This document shows, one piece after another, positions 40,359 through 51,590 of a stretch of 64,000 nucleotides of DNA. The first letter of the stretch is position 1. Each line of letters begins with the position of its first letter. Source of the DNA: Isochrysis galbana (Eukaryota; Haptophyta; Isochrysidales; Isochrysidaceae). The position numbers were made by a program, and so were the translations under genes. Below the pieces are notes generated by a model. That model saw only the letters and a list, made by a program, of their open reading frames with translations, made no database searches and was not told the origin of the DNA. The stretch spans positions 7,398,399-7,462,398 of the forward strand of contig CM030931.1 in the NCBI GenBank assembly GCA_018136815.1, read 5' to 3'.

Positions 40359-42204
40359 ATAGGTGATGGAGTACTGCACATTCCTCAAGGTTGTGGCCAT
40401 CCTAGCGCTGTGTGCATAGCCTCACTTCGTCATAAGCAATCACTACATCCACCCGAGATCTGGGAGTTGCTGATGCCAGGAACACTCCTGACTTTTCGTG
40501 CCGGAATGTACATTGACGCGCAGTACCATTGCCTGCCCGTTGTCCGGAGCGCCCTCCATGCCCATCCTCCATGACCCATGAGATTTGCCACATGATGGTC
40601 ATCATGATTTTACTAATCACTAATAGCAGTGCTGGAAAAAGTCTTTAAATTCTCGCCTCGCGCGTGGCTTTTGGACTCTATTTTGTAGCCACGCCCCTAT
40701 CCCTACCTTTCCCCTCAACCTGCCTTGAGGCTGTCGCATTCGCGAATCGACACTCGTTAGGCTTCTCTCTTCTCTTCGTCATTCGGTATTTATCGTTATA
40801 ATTCTCTGCTTTCTCTCGTTCTCGGTCAAAAGCTTCGCGTGGACGCACAGGATCTTGGAGTGTGGAGCGCTCCCTCTCTCTTTCTCTCGAAGAGAAGGGA
40901 AGTTTCCCCACCTTTCTTCCTCCCAGGCGCCTCGCAAATAGGTTTAATTCGCTATCTTCCCCGCGTTTCTCTATCTACTTCAGTGATTGCAATCAGGTTT
41001 AATTTGCAACCTCTTCGTATCTCCCCCTTAGGCGCACCGTATTTCTCTCGTCTTATTCGGTAAGTCTTTTGGAATCCTGTGCGGCAGGATTGCCCCTCGT
41101 TCCCGTTATGGTGCGATTCCCCTTCCAGACGGGATCGCCGACAGATCGCCTTCTGATCGTCGTCCGTCGTCGTCTGACCGGAGTGTATGGGTTGGATTTC
41201 AGTCGAGTTATGTGAGAAAGTCGTGGGGCGAGAGTCGGAGTGTTTCCCTGGGTGTCTCTGTCCGTCGTCCTGTCGTCAGTCGTCATCAAAGAGACTGCGT
41301 CCGCGGAGTGGGACCGGTGCACCACGCGCTCGGAAGGCGAGGAGTTGGTAGCCCTTGCCACTCGGGTGACTGACGCCTTTGTTCGCAAAATGAACGACCC
41401 GACGGTGACGGCAGCTAACGTCTTCAAGTTTCCAGCCTTCACGCACGAAATCAACGCATGCTGAGAGGCGCATCGTCCGGATCCCGATTTCGCCGCCGCC
41501 CGCGGCAGGGGTTCCGTCCGCCATTCCACAACTAGCCACCTCGCTCCATTGCCCCGTCCCTCCCCGCCTTCTGCGCTGCGATCGTCGCCCGGACACCGAC
41601 TCTCGCATCGGGGGGGGTGTTGCGGGTAGGGGGGGTTGTTCATACCTCTTCGCATCTTTCCTGCCATTAGGTTTCCTCGCGTGACCCCCCTTCGTTGTTT
41701 AGTTCCGTATCACGCTCACCTTTCCCGCCCGCTCCCGATAGGATCGTCCCCTCACGTCCCTCTTTCCCATTTCTCGCCTCGTCTCTCCTTCCCTCTCTCC
41801 CCGTTCCCACTGAGTGTCTTCTGCCCACTGTCGTCTCTTTCTTTTCCCGCGCGTTCTCTTCTCCCCCCCCCCGCGTGTCTTCTCTTGGTCCGGTAGCTTT
41901 TGTACGCTCAGCGCTATCGCTTGAGCGCTCCTGTGGCCTTCCGCCCTGTGTGCCCTTCGTCCTCGTTCTCGTCTCGCGTGACCGCATGTCGGTCGAGGTC
42001 CCTCGCTCGTCCTCAGCTCCTCCGATGCGTGCCTCCCATGTGTCCGGTGGCCCGTGCCCCATGTCTCTGGATTGTACCTCACATGTTACATACATCAATC
42101 CTCTTGCCCCCACATGCAACACAGCCACAGCTCCACTCCATCCCACACAGGCACGGCCTTCGGAGTACGTCTTCCAGCTGCCCGAAGAACCCCCTACCAC
42201 CACC
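40359..42204. other. Intergenic, then 5' part of a tyrosine-recombinase retroelement
   Basis: 40359-40690: nothing recognised. 40690-42204: pyrimidine-rich DNA with broken frames leading into the recombinase frame at 42205. The 265-codon frame from 41695 is only recognisable in its last third. Upstream element ORFs (Gag, RT) are not visible. Confidence 0.4.
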
Positions 42205-42492
42205 GCTTCCATGTCCGGGTGGGTAGCTCGCGTTCTCACCGACCACAACATCGTGGCTCCTCCCGGGTTCGCCTACTTGCTGGGTCATTCTCTCCGCGCC
42301 GGCGGCTCTTCGGCCGCAGAAGCCATCAAGGTCCCCCGGGCTACGGGCGATTGGCTTGGCGGCTGGGCACCCGGCACCTCCACGCGAGTGAAGCTCTACA
42401 TCGACCCGACCGTCGGCCCATGCGACGCAACATACGCCCTCCTCGGTTGGCTTCTAGACTCGCATTACTCAGCCTCGCGCGAACAAGGCTGA
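42205..42492 (+). pseudogene. Tyrosine recombinase, C-terminal catalytic half
   Basis: About 95 residues: GFAYLLGHSLRAGGSSAA supplies the H-x-x-R box, DWLGGWAPGTST the following conserved Trp segment, and VKLYIDPT the putative catalytic tyrosine. The spacing is that of YR retroelements (DIRS/Ngaro type) and Crypton enzymes. The N-terminal catalytic Arg region is not recognisable upstream, so this is a fragment or has diverged. The split direct repeats that follow favour a YR retrotransposon. Confidence 0.6.
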
Positions 42493-42532
42493 CATCTTCT
42501 CTATTCTTCCTACTTCGTAGTGGGTGGGTGGT

Positions 42533-42751
42533 GGCATTTATACCACTTCCAGTCGCACATAGCCTAGCCACACTGCGAATGTGTCGTTTTGTAGTAACGA
42601 GCGTTCACGGAAGGCGGCGGCAAGGACGACTGATTTTGCTCTCCCTCCCTCCCATACTCATTCAGCTGAGCGTGTAGGCCTTCAAGGCATTAAGATTCCT
42701 TTAAGGCATTTATACCACTTCCAGTCGCACATAGCCTAGCCACACTGCGAA
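42533..42751 (+). repeat. Split direct repeats at the 3' end of the YR element
   Basis: A 47-bp sequence (GGCATTTATACCACTTCC...) occurs at 42533-42579 and again, identical, at 42705-42751, separated by 125 bp and beginning 40 bases after the recombinase stop. This is the B1-A2-B2 layout of Ngaro-like elements; the matching A1 was not found. Confidence 0.7.
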
Positions 42752-43230
42752 CCCCCGAATAAAACTCTGACGGTGGGGCTGTTGGCGATCGGGAGAAAAT
42801 TTCCCCCCGATAGCTCTCGGGGGGGCCCGACCGAGAGCTCCTGGCTCCTGGGGGGCGTTGGCTCCTGGGGGGTAACACATACAATACAAGGACAAGGAAG
42901 GAGGACGCCTATTACAGTGAATAAAGTACTGGCACATACTCCTACTCTTGGCGGAAAAGGAGTTCATTATCCATGTGTTCATGATAAAAGGAATTCTATC
43001 AAGAGGGAAGTTCACTCTGATCAAGAGAGGAAGGAAAAGAGAAGAACCAAGTTGGGAGCGAGGGGAAACGAAAACTCGGGAGAGAAGAGAGAGAAAGGGG
43101 ACGCCATCTAGCGGAGGGAAAAGGCAGAGAGGGGGAGGAGAAAGAGAGAGAGAGAGGGCGCGCCTGAGGAGCGAGGAGGGAGCGGCACCCACTGCACCGA
43201 CGATGCATTCCTGAGAGACCGCCAGAACCA
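42752..43230. promoter_or_regulatory. Upstream region of the NTF2-like gene with purine tract
   Basis: Contains a GC-rich hairpin (AGCTCTCGGG...CCGAGAGCT, about 42812-42839) and a purine-rich run (about 43024-43160: GAGAAG, GGGGGAGGAGAAAGAGAGAG) ending about 70 bases before the start codon. Confidence 0.4.
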
Positions 43231-44037
43231 ATGGAGACGGTCGAGCCTACCGAACAGCTGCACAGCAAGCAGTCTCACTGGGATGGCAAGCCGTCGCGAG
43301 CACGGATGTCCCTGACGATCCTCAGCGCTCTCATTTTTATCACCGCCGGATCCATTGCCTCGAGGCTCCTCTACCCCGAGGTGAGGATCCTGCCAGATGT
43401 GCCGCTCGAGCTGGTCACGCTCGCTGAGGCGTATGGGAGCTTCGCGGGAGGGACAGACGAGCCGTGCAAGGCATGGTCCCGGCTGTTCGCTCCGAACGGT
43501 ACGCTGTACGCTCCGCCCCATTACAGTCCTGTCTCCGGGCGCAACGCGACTGCAAGGGTCTGCACTCAGCTCTTTGCTGGGCGAGAGCAGCCACGGCGAC
43601 CGTTGCTTGACTTTATCCGGCCTATTGGTGATGATTGGACGTCGAATGGAAGGACAGAGGTATGAGTGCGGCCACCTCGATCCTGCAGTGCTCAGATTGC
43701 AGCGCCAGTACTTGATGCCCTGCCTGCGCACATCTGGTTCATGTGCGTGACGTCCTGAGCCTTTCTTTCCACATTCCACCGCCAGTTCAAGATGCAGTAC
43801 TTTCTTCGTGGATTTTCAAAAACAGGAAGCTCATTTACTATCCCGTGCACGTCCGTCCTCCATCTAGACGAGGAGCACATGATTCTGTCGGCCTGGGACT
43901 TTATGGATGCGTCCGATTTGCCAGTCAGCAACGATGACGGATCGTGGGTTGACCCAAGCCCACACCCGTCGGCCCCTCCACCGCCACCACCAGTACCGCG
44001 CATGGAGGAATTGCTTGGACTCTTTGGCGCCGGATAA
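43231..44037 (+). CDS. Membrane-anchored NTF2/SnoaL-like protein
   Basis: Two exons: 43231-43659 and 43786-44037 (226 residues), donor GTATGA, phase 0. One N-terminal membrane helix (SLTILSALIFITAGSIASRLL, about residues 27-47) acts as signal anchor. The following 125 residues fit the cone-shaped NTF2/SnoaL fold: helix ELVTLAEAYGSFAGG, WSRLFAPNGTLYAPP, the G-x-x-x-x/VC segment (SGRNATARVCTQLF), then strands RTEFKMQYFLRGFS and SSFTIPCTSVLHLD, and HMILSAWDFMD. The C-terminus is Pro-rich (PSAPPPPPPVPR). SnoaL-like domains are enzymes or small-molecule binders; no catalytic residues can be named here. Confidence 0.65.
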
Positions 44038-44732
44038 TGCGCTGTATGCGCGTGTCCGCATGACCATGTTCCTTCATGCATGCATGGGGCGTTTAGTGGG
44101 ACTTGTGCTCATACTCATACAATTTGAGTAGATGACTTCAGGCAACATGTGCGAGCAAGTCCAAGGCAAGCGTTGGGGCGGACGCAACACTGACCTTCAA
44201 TAACTTGTTTGAAGGAGGCTCCAGAAGGGCTGTACTCTTACCGACGGCAGAAGGCCCCGGTAACCTCTCTTGCCAATAGCCACATGTGCAATAGGCCGCA
44301 AAAAAATGCATGGAAGAAGAAGTGCTGGCGGTCGGTGGCGCGGAAAGTGCGTCTATTCGTTAAAATCAGGTGTGAGAAGTTGGACAACTTTCTGAAAGTG
44401 TGAAATCAGCTACTCTCACTGGCTATAAGATCTAACACCCTATTCCGCCGCGCTCGCAATTGCAGCTGTGATTTGGCTTATGAACGCCACCAACACCAAC
44501 ATGCCCATGCCATAATTCACCTTCCCCCCTACTCTCCTCACAAGAAAGAGGAGCAACATCGAGAAGCCTTCGAAAATTGCATTTCGGGGCCGATTAAGCC
44601 TCGCGGTCGGCAGCATCGTTGTCGAGACCCCTTATCCCTGTCGCCCGCCTTCCTCCTTCCTTCTGTCTCTTGTGGCACAAAAGAGCATTGCGCCGCTTGT
44701 GCTTGTGCTTGTGCTGCAGTCTTTCACCTAAA
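44038..44732. other. Intergenic, nothing recognised
   Basis: Only short frames. The right end (44717-44732) is the left target-site duplication of the next element. Confidence 0.4.
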
Positions 44733-45526
44733 AAAAACTTCATAATGCTTTTACCGCACTCGCGGCGCATGGCGCATGGAACCACTACCTACACGTAGTA
44801 TACTTTCTACACCCCCACTCTCCCGGCCCTTTCCCCCCCGCCATCAGCCATCAGGCGGCTCCCCCCGTGCACTACTAGGAACTAGGGGGTTCGGGGTGAA
44901 GGGCTTAGAGCTTAGATATGGTCCGGTGGCCCGCGCCACCGCCCCCGGTGATCCGTTCCCCCCTTCCTCCTGCGCCTACCACAGGCTGGCGGCGGCCTCA
45001 GTCCCAGTCCCGACTTATCCTGTAAAAAGTAAAAAGGTGCGGGACTTACCTATTGCTTTCGGCTCCGCCCACCCCCTTCTCCACGCTCTCTCTCCCCTCT
45101 CCCTCTCCTGCGGCACGCACGATGGCGCGCCTGCGACGGGCCTGCAGCTGCCCCTAGCGACCCCTGGAGGCTCCTGCAGGCTAGCTCAGGATGCAGAGGA
45201 GGCCTGGGTTGGGCCCTGGCCTCTCCTGCTCCTGCCTCTCCCTCGTAGGCGCTCCTGAGCCTTAGGGGCCCCCACTCTGCACCTGTCTGCCTGTCGACCA
45301 GGGGGGGAGGGGGGGGTTGGAGCGATGGGCTGGCCACGACAGGCCAAGACGCGCGAGGCAGGCGAGCCTGCTAGGGAGAGAGAGTGGGTCAGCAGGGGAG
45401 TTTGCTCCTGGCAAGCCATCAGGCATGCCAGAAGCATGGGTGGTTCCTCGCCCCCATGGCAGGGGAGGAGTGGGGGGGGGGGGGGGCTCGTGTCCCCCCA
45501 TGGGCGAACTAAGTATAAACTTAGTT
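44733..45526 (+). mobile_element. Family A GC-rich retroposon, complete, 16-bp TSD
   Basis: 794 bp flanked by CAGTCTTTCACCTAAA (44717-44732, 45527-45542). Same order of landmarks as 35374-36123. Its terminal hairpin is perfect: AACTAAGT-ATAA-ACTTAGTT at 45507-45526, ending exactly at the duplication. Confidence 0.9.
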
Positions 45527-46609
45527 CAGTCTTTCACCTAAACGGAGTCAAAAGAAATGTTTGTTTCAACTTAAACTCCGAGGGGGGGGGGGGCCAGTGC
45601 AGCCCCTCCCCCTCCGCTCCGCTCTCCCCCTCCCCTCTCCTGCGGTGCACGTTATGGCACCCGCGACGTGTACATGTGACATGTGCGTCGCTAACAAACT
45701 CATCCTGCACGTACGATTCGGGTAAGAGTCCAGCAGTAGCTTAACACTCCCTGGCCAAATGACAAACGACGTCGTCAAGTGCGAGTCGCAAGCTCACACA
45801 AGAGAAAGGCAGAAATAGAGAGCGCAATCGATGATGTAGAATCTGAGGCTTCGCAGCGCACCCTGGCTGCTGCGCCTTGTGCCTTTCTGACGTGGTGGCA
45901 TCCCGGTGCATTGACTTGTAGGAATATTGTACTAGTCGGCTAGTATTCGCTGTTATGCGCTTTCTTGGCGCATGCCCCTCGAAGTCTAAGCGAGGAGCTG
46001 GCGTCGATTAATTGAGTGAATTGCACGGAATATCAGAGCACGCACTAGTATGTAGTCGGCTTCCGACCGCGTGCCATGGGCGTGTCTAGAGCCGTGTTGC
46101 CGATGTACAACGACCAGTTGATCAGTACGATCGATGCTCCGATCAAAGTAGATGCAGCACCGGCATCTCGCCACACTCCGGTCATCCCTAGAGCTTAAAA
46201 TCATAGATATTTGCGCCGCTCTCGTTGCATGGGCATGCACGCGGCCAGATTCATCTTATCATCATCCAAGGAAGATGAGCCGAGGTTTACAAGCTATGTT
46301 GACAGAGATGAATGCAGACGACTCACCTATTAAGTATGCGACGCGCCGTGAGCGCGAAGTCGAGTTGTAGATTGAAAGCTCTCACACTAGCGACTAGTCA
46401 GGGTCCGAGCGTACCATCGCTTTGGGACCCCACGTCAAAAGCAGCGACGCCAATCTCTTGGGCCGCGTCATGAGGCATCGGGTTCGAACGGCGAAAAATC
46501 GCAGCAACCTAAGGTCTGACGCCAAGTTGGCTTGCCGACCCGTCCATCACGCCGATTGACAATCACTCGAAAGAATAGCAGGGAGCGCAGGCCTCGATGC
46601 CATGATCAC
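45527..46609. other. Intergenic, nothing firm
   Basis: 45560-45660 continues GC-rich. A minus-strand stretch near 46070-46190 has a hydrophobic run but no openable frame of useful length. No repeat matches beyond the target-site duplication. Confidence 0.35.
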
Positions 46610-47852
46610 TCATGCAGCAGCGGCAGGCATTGCGCCATTTGGCTGCGCCTTGGCGATCTTGCCAATATCAATGACTTTGAGTTCTTTGGTCGAGAGCTTG
46701 ATGATGGCCGTCTCACCATTCTCGAGGCCGAGGAGCACGCCCGTACGGCCCTTGTCAGGGCCAGCGACCACCACAATCTTGTCCGTGATCTTGGCGCGCT
46801 CGCTCGATACCTGCAGCGCACTCTGCGGCGTGTTCTTGTAGAGCGACTCGGTGCTTGTGAGCGGGTCGTACTGTGGCACAAGTTTCATGGTCGCATCGGC
46901 GCTGGCTAGCGCCTTGGGTATAGTCCCGGGCACCGCAACGCCTTCGGCAGATGTTGCAGCAGCTGGCTTGGGCTTCTCAGCGTACACCTTTGACGGGCGG
47001 TATTTTGCATTCCCAGTGATCACGGGCGCAGACCGGCCATATAAATCGGCTGCCTTGAGAAAACGGTCGTAGGAGAGCGCGAGCTTGGCGTACGCGTTGA
47101 GCGCTTCGAGTCTGTTCTGCTTGGCAGCCGCCCGGCTCAGAGCCTCCGCTCGCTCGAAGATCTGATTGCCCTCGTCGACCATTGCGTCCTTGGAGGCCAT
47201 GGCCTGCGGTGCGCGCGCGCCAACGTGAGTCACACTCGGGGGCAGAACGGCGTGCGCCGGTCATTGGCGTCTCTCTCTAGCTTTGGCAACTACAGCCCTG
47301 CATGCAGTGAGCGCTCACCATCATGGATTCGTCGCCTGGATAGGAATTCAAGATCACAGTTTGGATGGCAGGCCTCTGGGAGAAGATGACACCCAAGTAG
47401 CCGCCTACAAACTTCCATCTCCCACGAGTAAGGTCGGTCTGTAGCTCATCCAAGTATGGTTGGAGTTGCCGCACCTGTGTCTGCGCGGATGCGAGCTGCT
47501 GTGCGACCGCCAAACCATCAGCTGAATTGCTCAGCTGGACGAGGTCTGCTGCCTCGGCACCGGCCTCAACGAGTCTCGCCTCTTTGAGCGTCGCCCACAA
47601 CTTGATCATCCGCGAGTCCTTCGCTGAGATTCCCGCCTGTCGGAGCCCACTCTCGACCTGGCTCTTGTCGCCAAACTCGTTGAGCAAGAGGTTGAGTGAG
47701 ACATCGGCTGCAAAAGTGGGTGCAAGGGGCGAGAGCGAGATGGCGGCGGCGGCGGCGGCGGCGGCGAGCGCGCGTTGTGCCACTGCGCCCAGCTGCGCGC
47801 CCGCCGGCGGCATATGGAGCGCGGCGCCCACCAGGGACAACGTGCACAGCAT
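46610..47852 (-). CDS. Probable thylakoid-lumen protein with KOW motif
   Basis: Two exons: 47852-47319 and 47203-46610, intron GTGAGC...GCAG, phase 0; 375 residues. The leader has three parts: hydrophobic MLCTLSLVGAAL, a middle region with HMPP and few acids, then a second hydrophobic Ala-rich run ending PLAPTFAA, a thylakoid-processing-type A-x-A site. The order signal peptide, transit peptide, lumen signal is what secondary plastids use. The mature part is mostly helical (LLLNEFGDKSQVESGL; LEALNAYAKLALSYDRFL), reminiscent of PsbQ-type four-helix bundles but not assignable. Near the C-terminus is a KOW motif (KIVVVAGPDKGRTGVLLGL), usually an RNA/ribosome-associated fold and odd for the lumen. 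Plastid targeting is inference. Confidence 0.65.
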
Positions 47853-48265
47853 CGATGGGGGTGGGGTTCGGGGGGGAAGCGGGGAGGGCGGAGCGGGGAA
47901 GGGGAGAGAGGGAGAGGCCGTGCTCGTGCTGGAGTGACTGCGAGACTAGGCCTCAAGGCTATGTATGGATAGGAGGTGAACAGGCGATGGATAGAGGAGA
48001 AACGCCCAGTTGCACCAGAGAGGTATCTCTCTCCCCTCTCTCTCTCTCTCTCCCCTCCTCTCTTGTAGAGAGTATCCTCCTCCCTCGGAGCTCTCCGCAG
48101 CGACGCGCGCGCACTGCGAAGCTTTTCGTGGCTGCTTCCCCCCCCCCCCCCCCAACAGAGGGTGGGAGGGGAGGTTGGGGAGGGGGGAGGAAAGAATCGC
48201 GAGAGAACAGGAAGATGGCTAACTTGTACAATAGAATCCTACAAGTCTAGTGGCATCTCTTGCAA
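47853..48265. promoter_or_regulatory. Upstream region of the KOW gene with purine tract
   Basis: 47870-47925 is purine-rich on the + strand (CT-rich in the gene's sense) and starts about 20 bases from the ATG. A (CT)n run lies at 48028-48062 and a C run at 48138-48152. Confidence 0.4.
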
Positions 48266-48283
48266 CTATCAGTAAACTGATAG
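48266..48283. repeat. Solo copy of the retroposon terminal hairpin
   Basis: CTATCAGT-AA-ACTGATAG followed by GGTCAT, matching the family D terminus at 59788-59806. A truncated family D element probably begins here and extends into 48284-48500. Confidence 0.55.
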
Positions 48284-49035
48284 GGTCATAGAGAGCGCGC
48301 CGCTCCCCTCCACCGTGGCACGCCGCCATCGTCCGCTACCGTCGCCTCCCCCTCCACAATCCGGGTGATCCCCTCTCGCTCCATCGCATGCTTCTCCGCA
48401 AGCTGCCCGATGCGATCGCGATCGCCGCCCAACGAGCTCGAGCGCTTCGAAAACTCAGCGAGAACGAGATCAACGATCAACGGAAAACCCGCGTGGGAGC
48501 TCCCTAATCCCTAAGCTAGCCCGGTCACTCACTCATTTTAACCACTATTTCCCACCTCCCCTGGGTGTCCAAGGATTCCTTAGGGTCCCCCCCTACCTGC
48601 CCCGGCAACTCCCTCCCCCCTCCGAACGACCCCCTCCCGCCCCACGAAGGGCAATGGCGTCGGTGAGGGACTCCCCTGTCCCTTCCCCCGCGCGTGGCGG
48701 TCTATTTTGGGAGATTCAGGCGGGCGCTCACGGGAGGGAATCGGAATGGTGAATGTGGGCGGACGCATCACTATTAGAAACGCGGAGCTTCCGCGACGTC
48801 CGATCGCGCGCGATCGGCAGAAGAATGGCCTGGAGGTGGTGGCCATGCAGAGCCTAGAGCTCTCGCAAGCAAGGTGGGGGGCCAAGGGTAGGTCGCACGC
48901 TGGTGCTCAAGGGTCGCACACACTCGTATTGACCCATCCTGGCCCCTCGCACCGCAGGAATGCCTCGATTCGATCCGGCCCGACGCGGCGGCATTTCTTG
49001 ATATGATGCCCCAACTAACTTTATAGTTGGTCGCC
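48284..49035. other. Unassigned
   Basis: 48505-48540 (TAGCCCGGTCACTCACTCATTTTAACCA) matches the left end of the TIR element at 51591, with no partner end seen. Short frames at 48286-48480 (-) and 48746-48870 (+) look protein-like but are isolated. Confidence 0.35.
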
Positions 49036-49152
49036 ATGGAGCGCGCCGCCGCTCCCCACCTCTCCTTCGGGTCCCCCGCCGCGGGCGCCCCCCCAGCACC
49101 CATGGAGCTGTCGCTGGCGAAGCGACCGCGTCCGCCCGCAGAGGCCGAGCAG
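49036..49152 (+). CDS. Possible first exon of a host gene cut by the LINE
   Basis: 39 codons (MERAAAPHLSFGSPAAGA...) ending at CAG followed by GTGAGC, a donor identical to those used by neighbouring genes. Sequence after it has no matching exon before the LINE ORF. Speculative. Confidence 0.3.
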
Positions 49153-49557
49153 GTGAGCGCGATCCCGGTCGCGCCGCACGGCCCGTGGCCCCGGCCACAC
49201 AAGTCACAGCAGCCATGCTGGCCCACCTCATGGTGGTCCACAAGCTGTAGAGGACAAAGGACCAGCACCACCCAGGACGAACCACCGAACCACCAGGCAT
49301 GCCTTATGGCAGAGGCCTCTCCCACCCTGGGGACGGCCGCGCTGCCTCGGCAGCGCGACCCGAGACCGGGTGGCCCTTATGGGCACAAACTCAATATCTG
49401 CATCATTACGCACAACCACACAGACCCACCAACACTACAACATAAGGCCACACAGAAGGAGAAATGCTGGGTTGTGTCATGGGACACACACCACACTCCT
49501 CTGCCAACTGCCCGCTTGGACCCGCCCTCAGTCTCACCACACCCGACCGCCCCTGCC

Positions 49558-50586
49558 ATGCAGGAGCCACCCTCGGATGAAGAACAAGGTTACACGGAGT
49601 CAGACGCAACGTACGAGCTGTCCTTCCACCAGGAGGGAGACTATACCTTCATGGACGCCACGGTCTATGCCGCGATTGTAGAGCTCCTCTTGGAGCTCGA
49701 GGGAGTCGACCCGGAGCCGGACTTCTGGGCCCGGTCTATCCGCGGACCGTGGCATATCGCCGTGAACGAGGACTACGCTCAACAATTCAAAGAACGCTAT
49801 GGCGACATCACCACCCTCCGCATCGCTCAAACCGACCTTTCGGTCCGCGTGAAAGTTGAATCCATAGACGAGAGAATCGACAAGAAAGGCTCTTCCTCTC
49901 GCAAGGCTCTCTACAACGCCCTCCAAGACGTCGCGGCGCACCTGGTCGTCGAGGCAGACGGCCTGGCGCAAGCGGCCCAAATCAATCTGAGCGCACTTAT
50001 CTTTGCGATCGAAAAGGTTGGGCTGACCTTCCTGAAAGGAAACCGGGAGCGAATGAAGCTCGAAGGCGGAGCAGGCACCTTTGTGTCCAAGGCAGCCTAC
50101 GCGACCCGTTGGCATCTCTATGTTTCGGCGGGCCAAGGCTCCTTTCTAGACGGAAACTTTCCTCGCAAGCTACTACTACAGATCGACGGCAAGACCGTCC
50201 CGGTAATCTACGCCATTCGGGCGTGCAAGGAAATTAAGATGCCAGAATCTATTCAATCTCCCCACAAGCTCATGGTCCACGGCAGCCTACGCGGTTGCAA
50301 AGGGTGGCGGCCAGAAGTGGTTAAGGGCCTCTTGAGCTCGATTCGCGTATGCGAGTGTGAACAAGAAGCGGCAAAGCGCCGCGAGCGCAACGAGGCACAA
50401 AGGCTCAACCCTCGCCCGAAAACGGCGCACGAGGCCCTTGGCAAGGGCCCCCCTAAGCAATGTGCGCGCTTCACTCAAGGCCTGTGCCTCAGGAACAAAC
50501 GAGGAGTGCGATGCAATCTCTCGCACGACGTGCCTGGCGCGTGGATCGACAATAAGTGCACGATCCGCTGCCCTTATAGGGATTAA
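49558..50586 (+). CDS. LINE ORF1 (CCCH-finger nucleic-acid-binding protein)
   Basis: About 342 residues from MQEPPSDEEQGYTES; the frame is open further upstream to 49027 but that part is not element-like. Middle region is a compact alpha/beta stretch (residues 25-270) with no recognised family. The C-terminus has a CCCH finger CARFTQGLCLRNKRGVRC-NLSH (C-x7-C-x8-C-x3-H) and the start of a second (KCTIRC), which is cut by the internal deletion. Such proteins coat the element RNA. The nearly identical finger at 25.8 kb continues straight into the endonuclease, so here the frame ends early because of the deletion. Confidence 0.6.
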   Translation: MQEPPSDEEQGYTESDATYELSFHQEGDYTFMDATVYAAIVELLLELEGVDPEPDFWARSIRGPWHIAVNEDYAQQFKERYGDITTLRIAQTDLSVRVKVESIDERIDKKGSSSRKALYNALQDVAAHLVVEADGLAQAAQINLSALIFAIEKVGLTFLKGNRERMKLEGGAGTFVSKAAYATRWHLYVSAGQGSFLDGNFPRKLLLQIDGKTVPVIYAIRACKEIKMPESIQSPHKLMVHGSLRGCKGWRPEVVKGLLSSIRVCECEQEAAKRRERNEAQRLNPRPKTAHEALGKGPPKQCARFTQGLCLRNKRGVRCNLSHDVPGAWIDNKCTIRCPYRD

Positions 50587-50974
50587 TCTTAGGCCGGGCT
50601 CAGAAGTAGCCCAACGACTTTTTTGCTACCAAGTGGACAGGCCTCACCCCTCCTCGGGATACTTGGGTATCCTGGCGTGGAGGTATATCCTTACGGACTT
50701 CTACAACATTCAATATGGCAACGCGGATGGTAGGTCCGCTAGATCGATCCTAGGGGCAATTCTCACTAGATACCACCTATTAGTAACGGCGAAAACCGGC
50801 TTCTTCCAAAGGCTCAAGAGGCAACGGGAGAAGATGGGGCTACAGGCCCCGAGCAATAAACATATAAAGAAGATGATAAGCCCTCTTTACACGGTGGATA
50901 AAGACTTCAACCTCGAAACGTCGGAGGACCTCTCGCAGGCGGCGAGAGAATTGGATATACGAAACATCACTTAG
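49558..50974 (+). mobile_element. Internally deleted LINE
   Basis: An intact ORF1 (49558-50586) is joined directly to the tail of ORF2 (about 50590-50974; frame with FFQRLKRQREKMG and DFNLETSEDLSQAAREL). Endonuclease and reverse transcriptase are absent. The switch point is at about 50579, inside the second zinc finger, judged against the LINE fragment at 25130-25840. The element must have moved, if at all, with help from a full copy. Element ends and duplication were not resolved. Confidence 0.65.
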
Positions 50975-51279
50975 GATGGATAACAATTCTACTAGCAGGA
51001 AACTTGGCGGAGATCAAAGCGGGATCACGCGGACCCCAAGGAAGGTATCCCGACCAAAGTAAGAACACAAGAGAAGCCACAGTCTCCCGCCCCCTTCTCT
51101 CCGACTCCTGGCCGAAGCAGCGCGCACGGCCTCCCCGGAACCGGCTTCTCCGCTAAAGAGGGAATTGGGGAAGGGGAAGGGGGTTGATAGGGGTTAGGGT
51201 TGGGTAGTAGGGAGGTTCACTAGCACGCTGCCTCACGCCGCACATGTAGCGGGAATTTTTAAGAAGATTTTTTTTGATG

Positions 51280-51420
51280 AGTGCCCAGCCCCTGCCAGAG
51301 GCTGGGGTTGAATGTACGGGCCCACCCCGGGGGCCGGGGGGTGTCCGCGATGGAGTGAGGGGGGCGCGAGGCCCCAATTGCCCATTGACCCCCACTTACA
51401 AAAAGTAGGTTGCATCATTT
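51280..51420 (+). mobile_element. Family C GC-rich retroposon, terminal fragment
   Basis: CAGCCCCTGCCAGAGGCTGG, CGGGCCCACCCCGGG, GGGGCGCGAGGCCCC, then the hairpin near 51390-51412. Matches 20363-20500 in inverse orientation. 50975-51279 before it is LINE 3' UTR or unassigned; 51421-51590 carries the GCGCCCGGCGTCGTT module shared with 20036. Confidence 0.65.
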
Positions 51421-51590
51421 CGACCCGGCGTGAGGGCGCGTCGCGCGCGATTGGCGTCGCTGGCTCGGCGGTTCTTGGCGCGGGCGCGGGCCGGACACTA
51501 AACTCATGAACAAAAGAACAGGCTCGCATCGCGCCCGGCGTCGTTGTGAACTCGGGCTCTCCGAGATAGAGATAGTAGATAGTGTATTTG

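Noticed and set aside
41695-42204. First two thirds of the 265-codon frame as recombinase
   Set aside because: Ser/Pro-rich sequence from pyrimidine-rich DNA; recognisable catalytic sequence begins only at about 42205.
46060-46190. Minus-strand hydrophobic stretch resembling an EamA/RarD transporter helix
   Set aside because: One short helix, no open frame beyond it, other helices missing.
46420-46510. GGTTCGAAC near 46478 as a tRNA B box
   Set aside because: No A box at proper distance and no acceptor or T stems.
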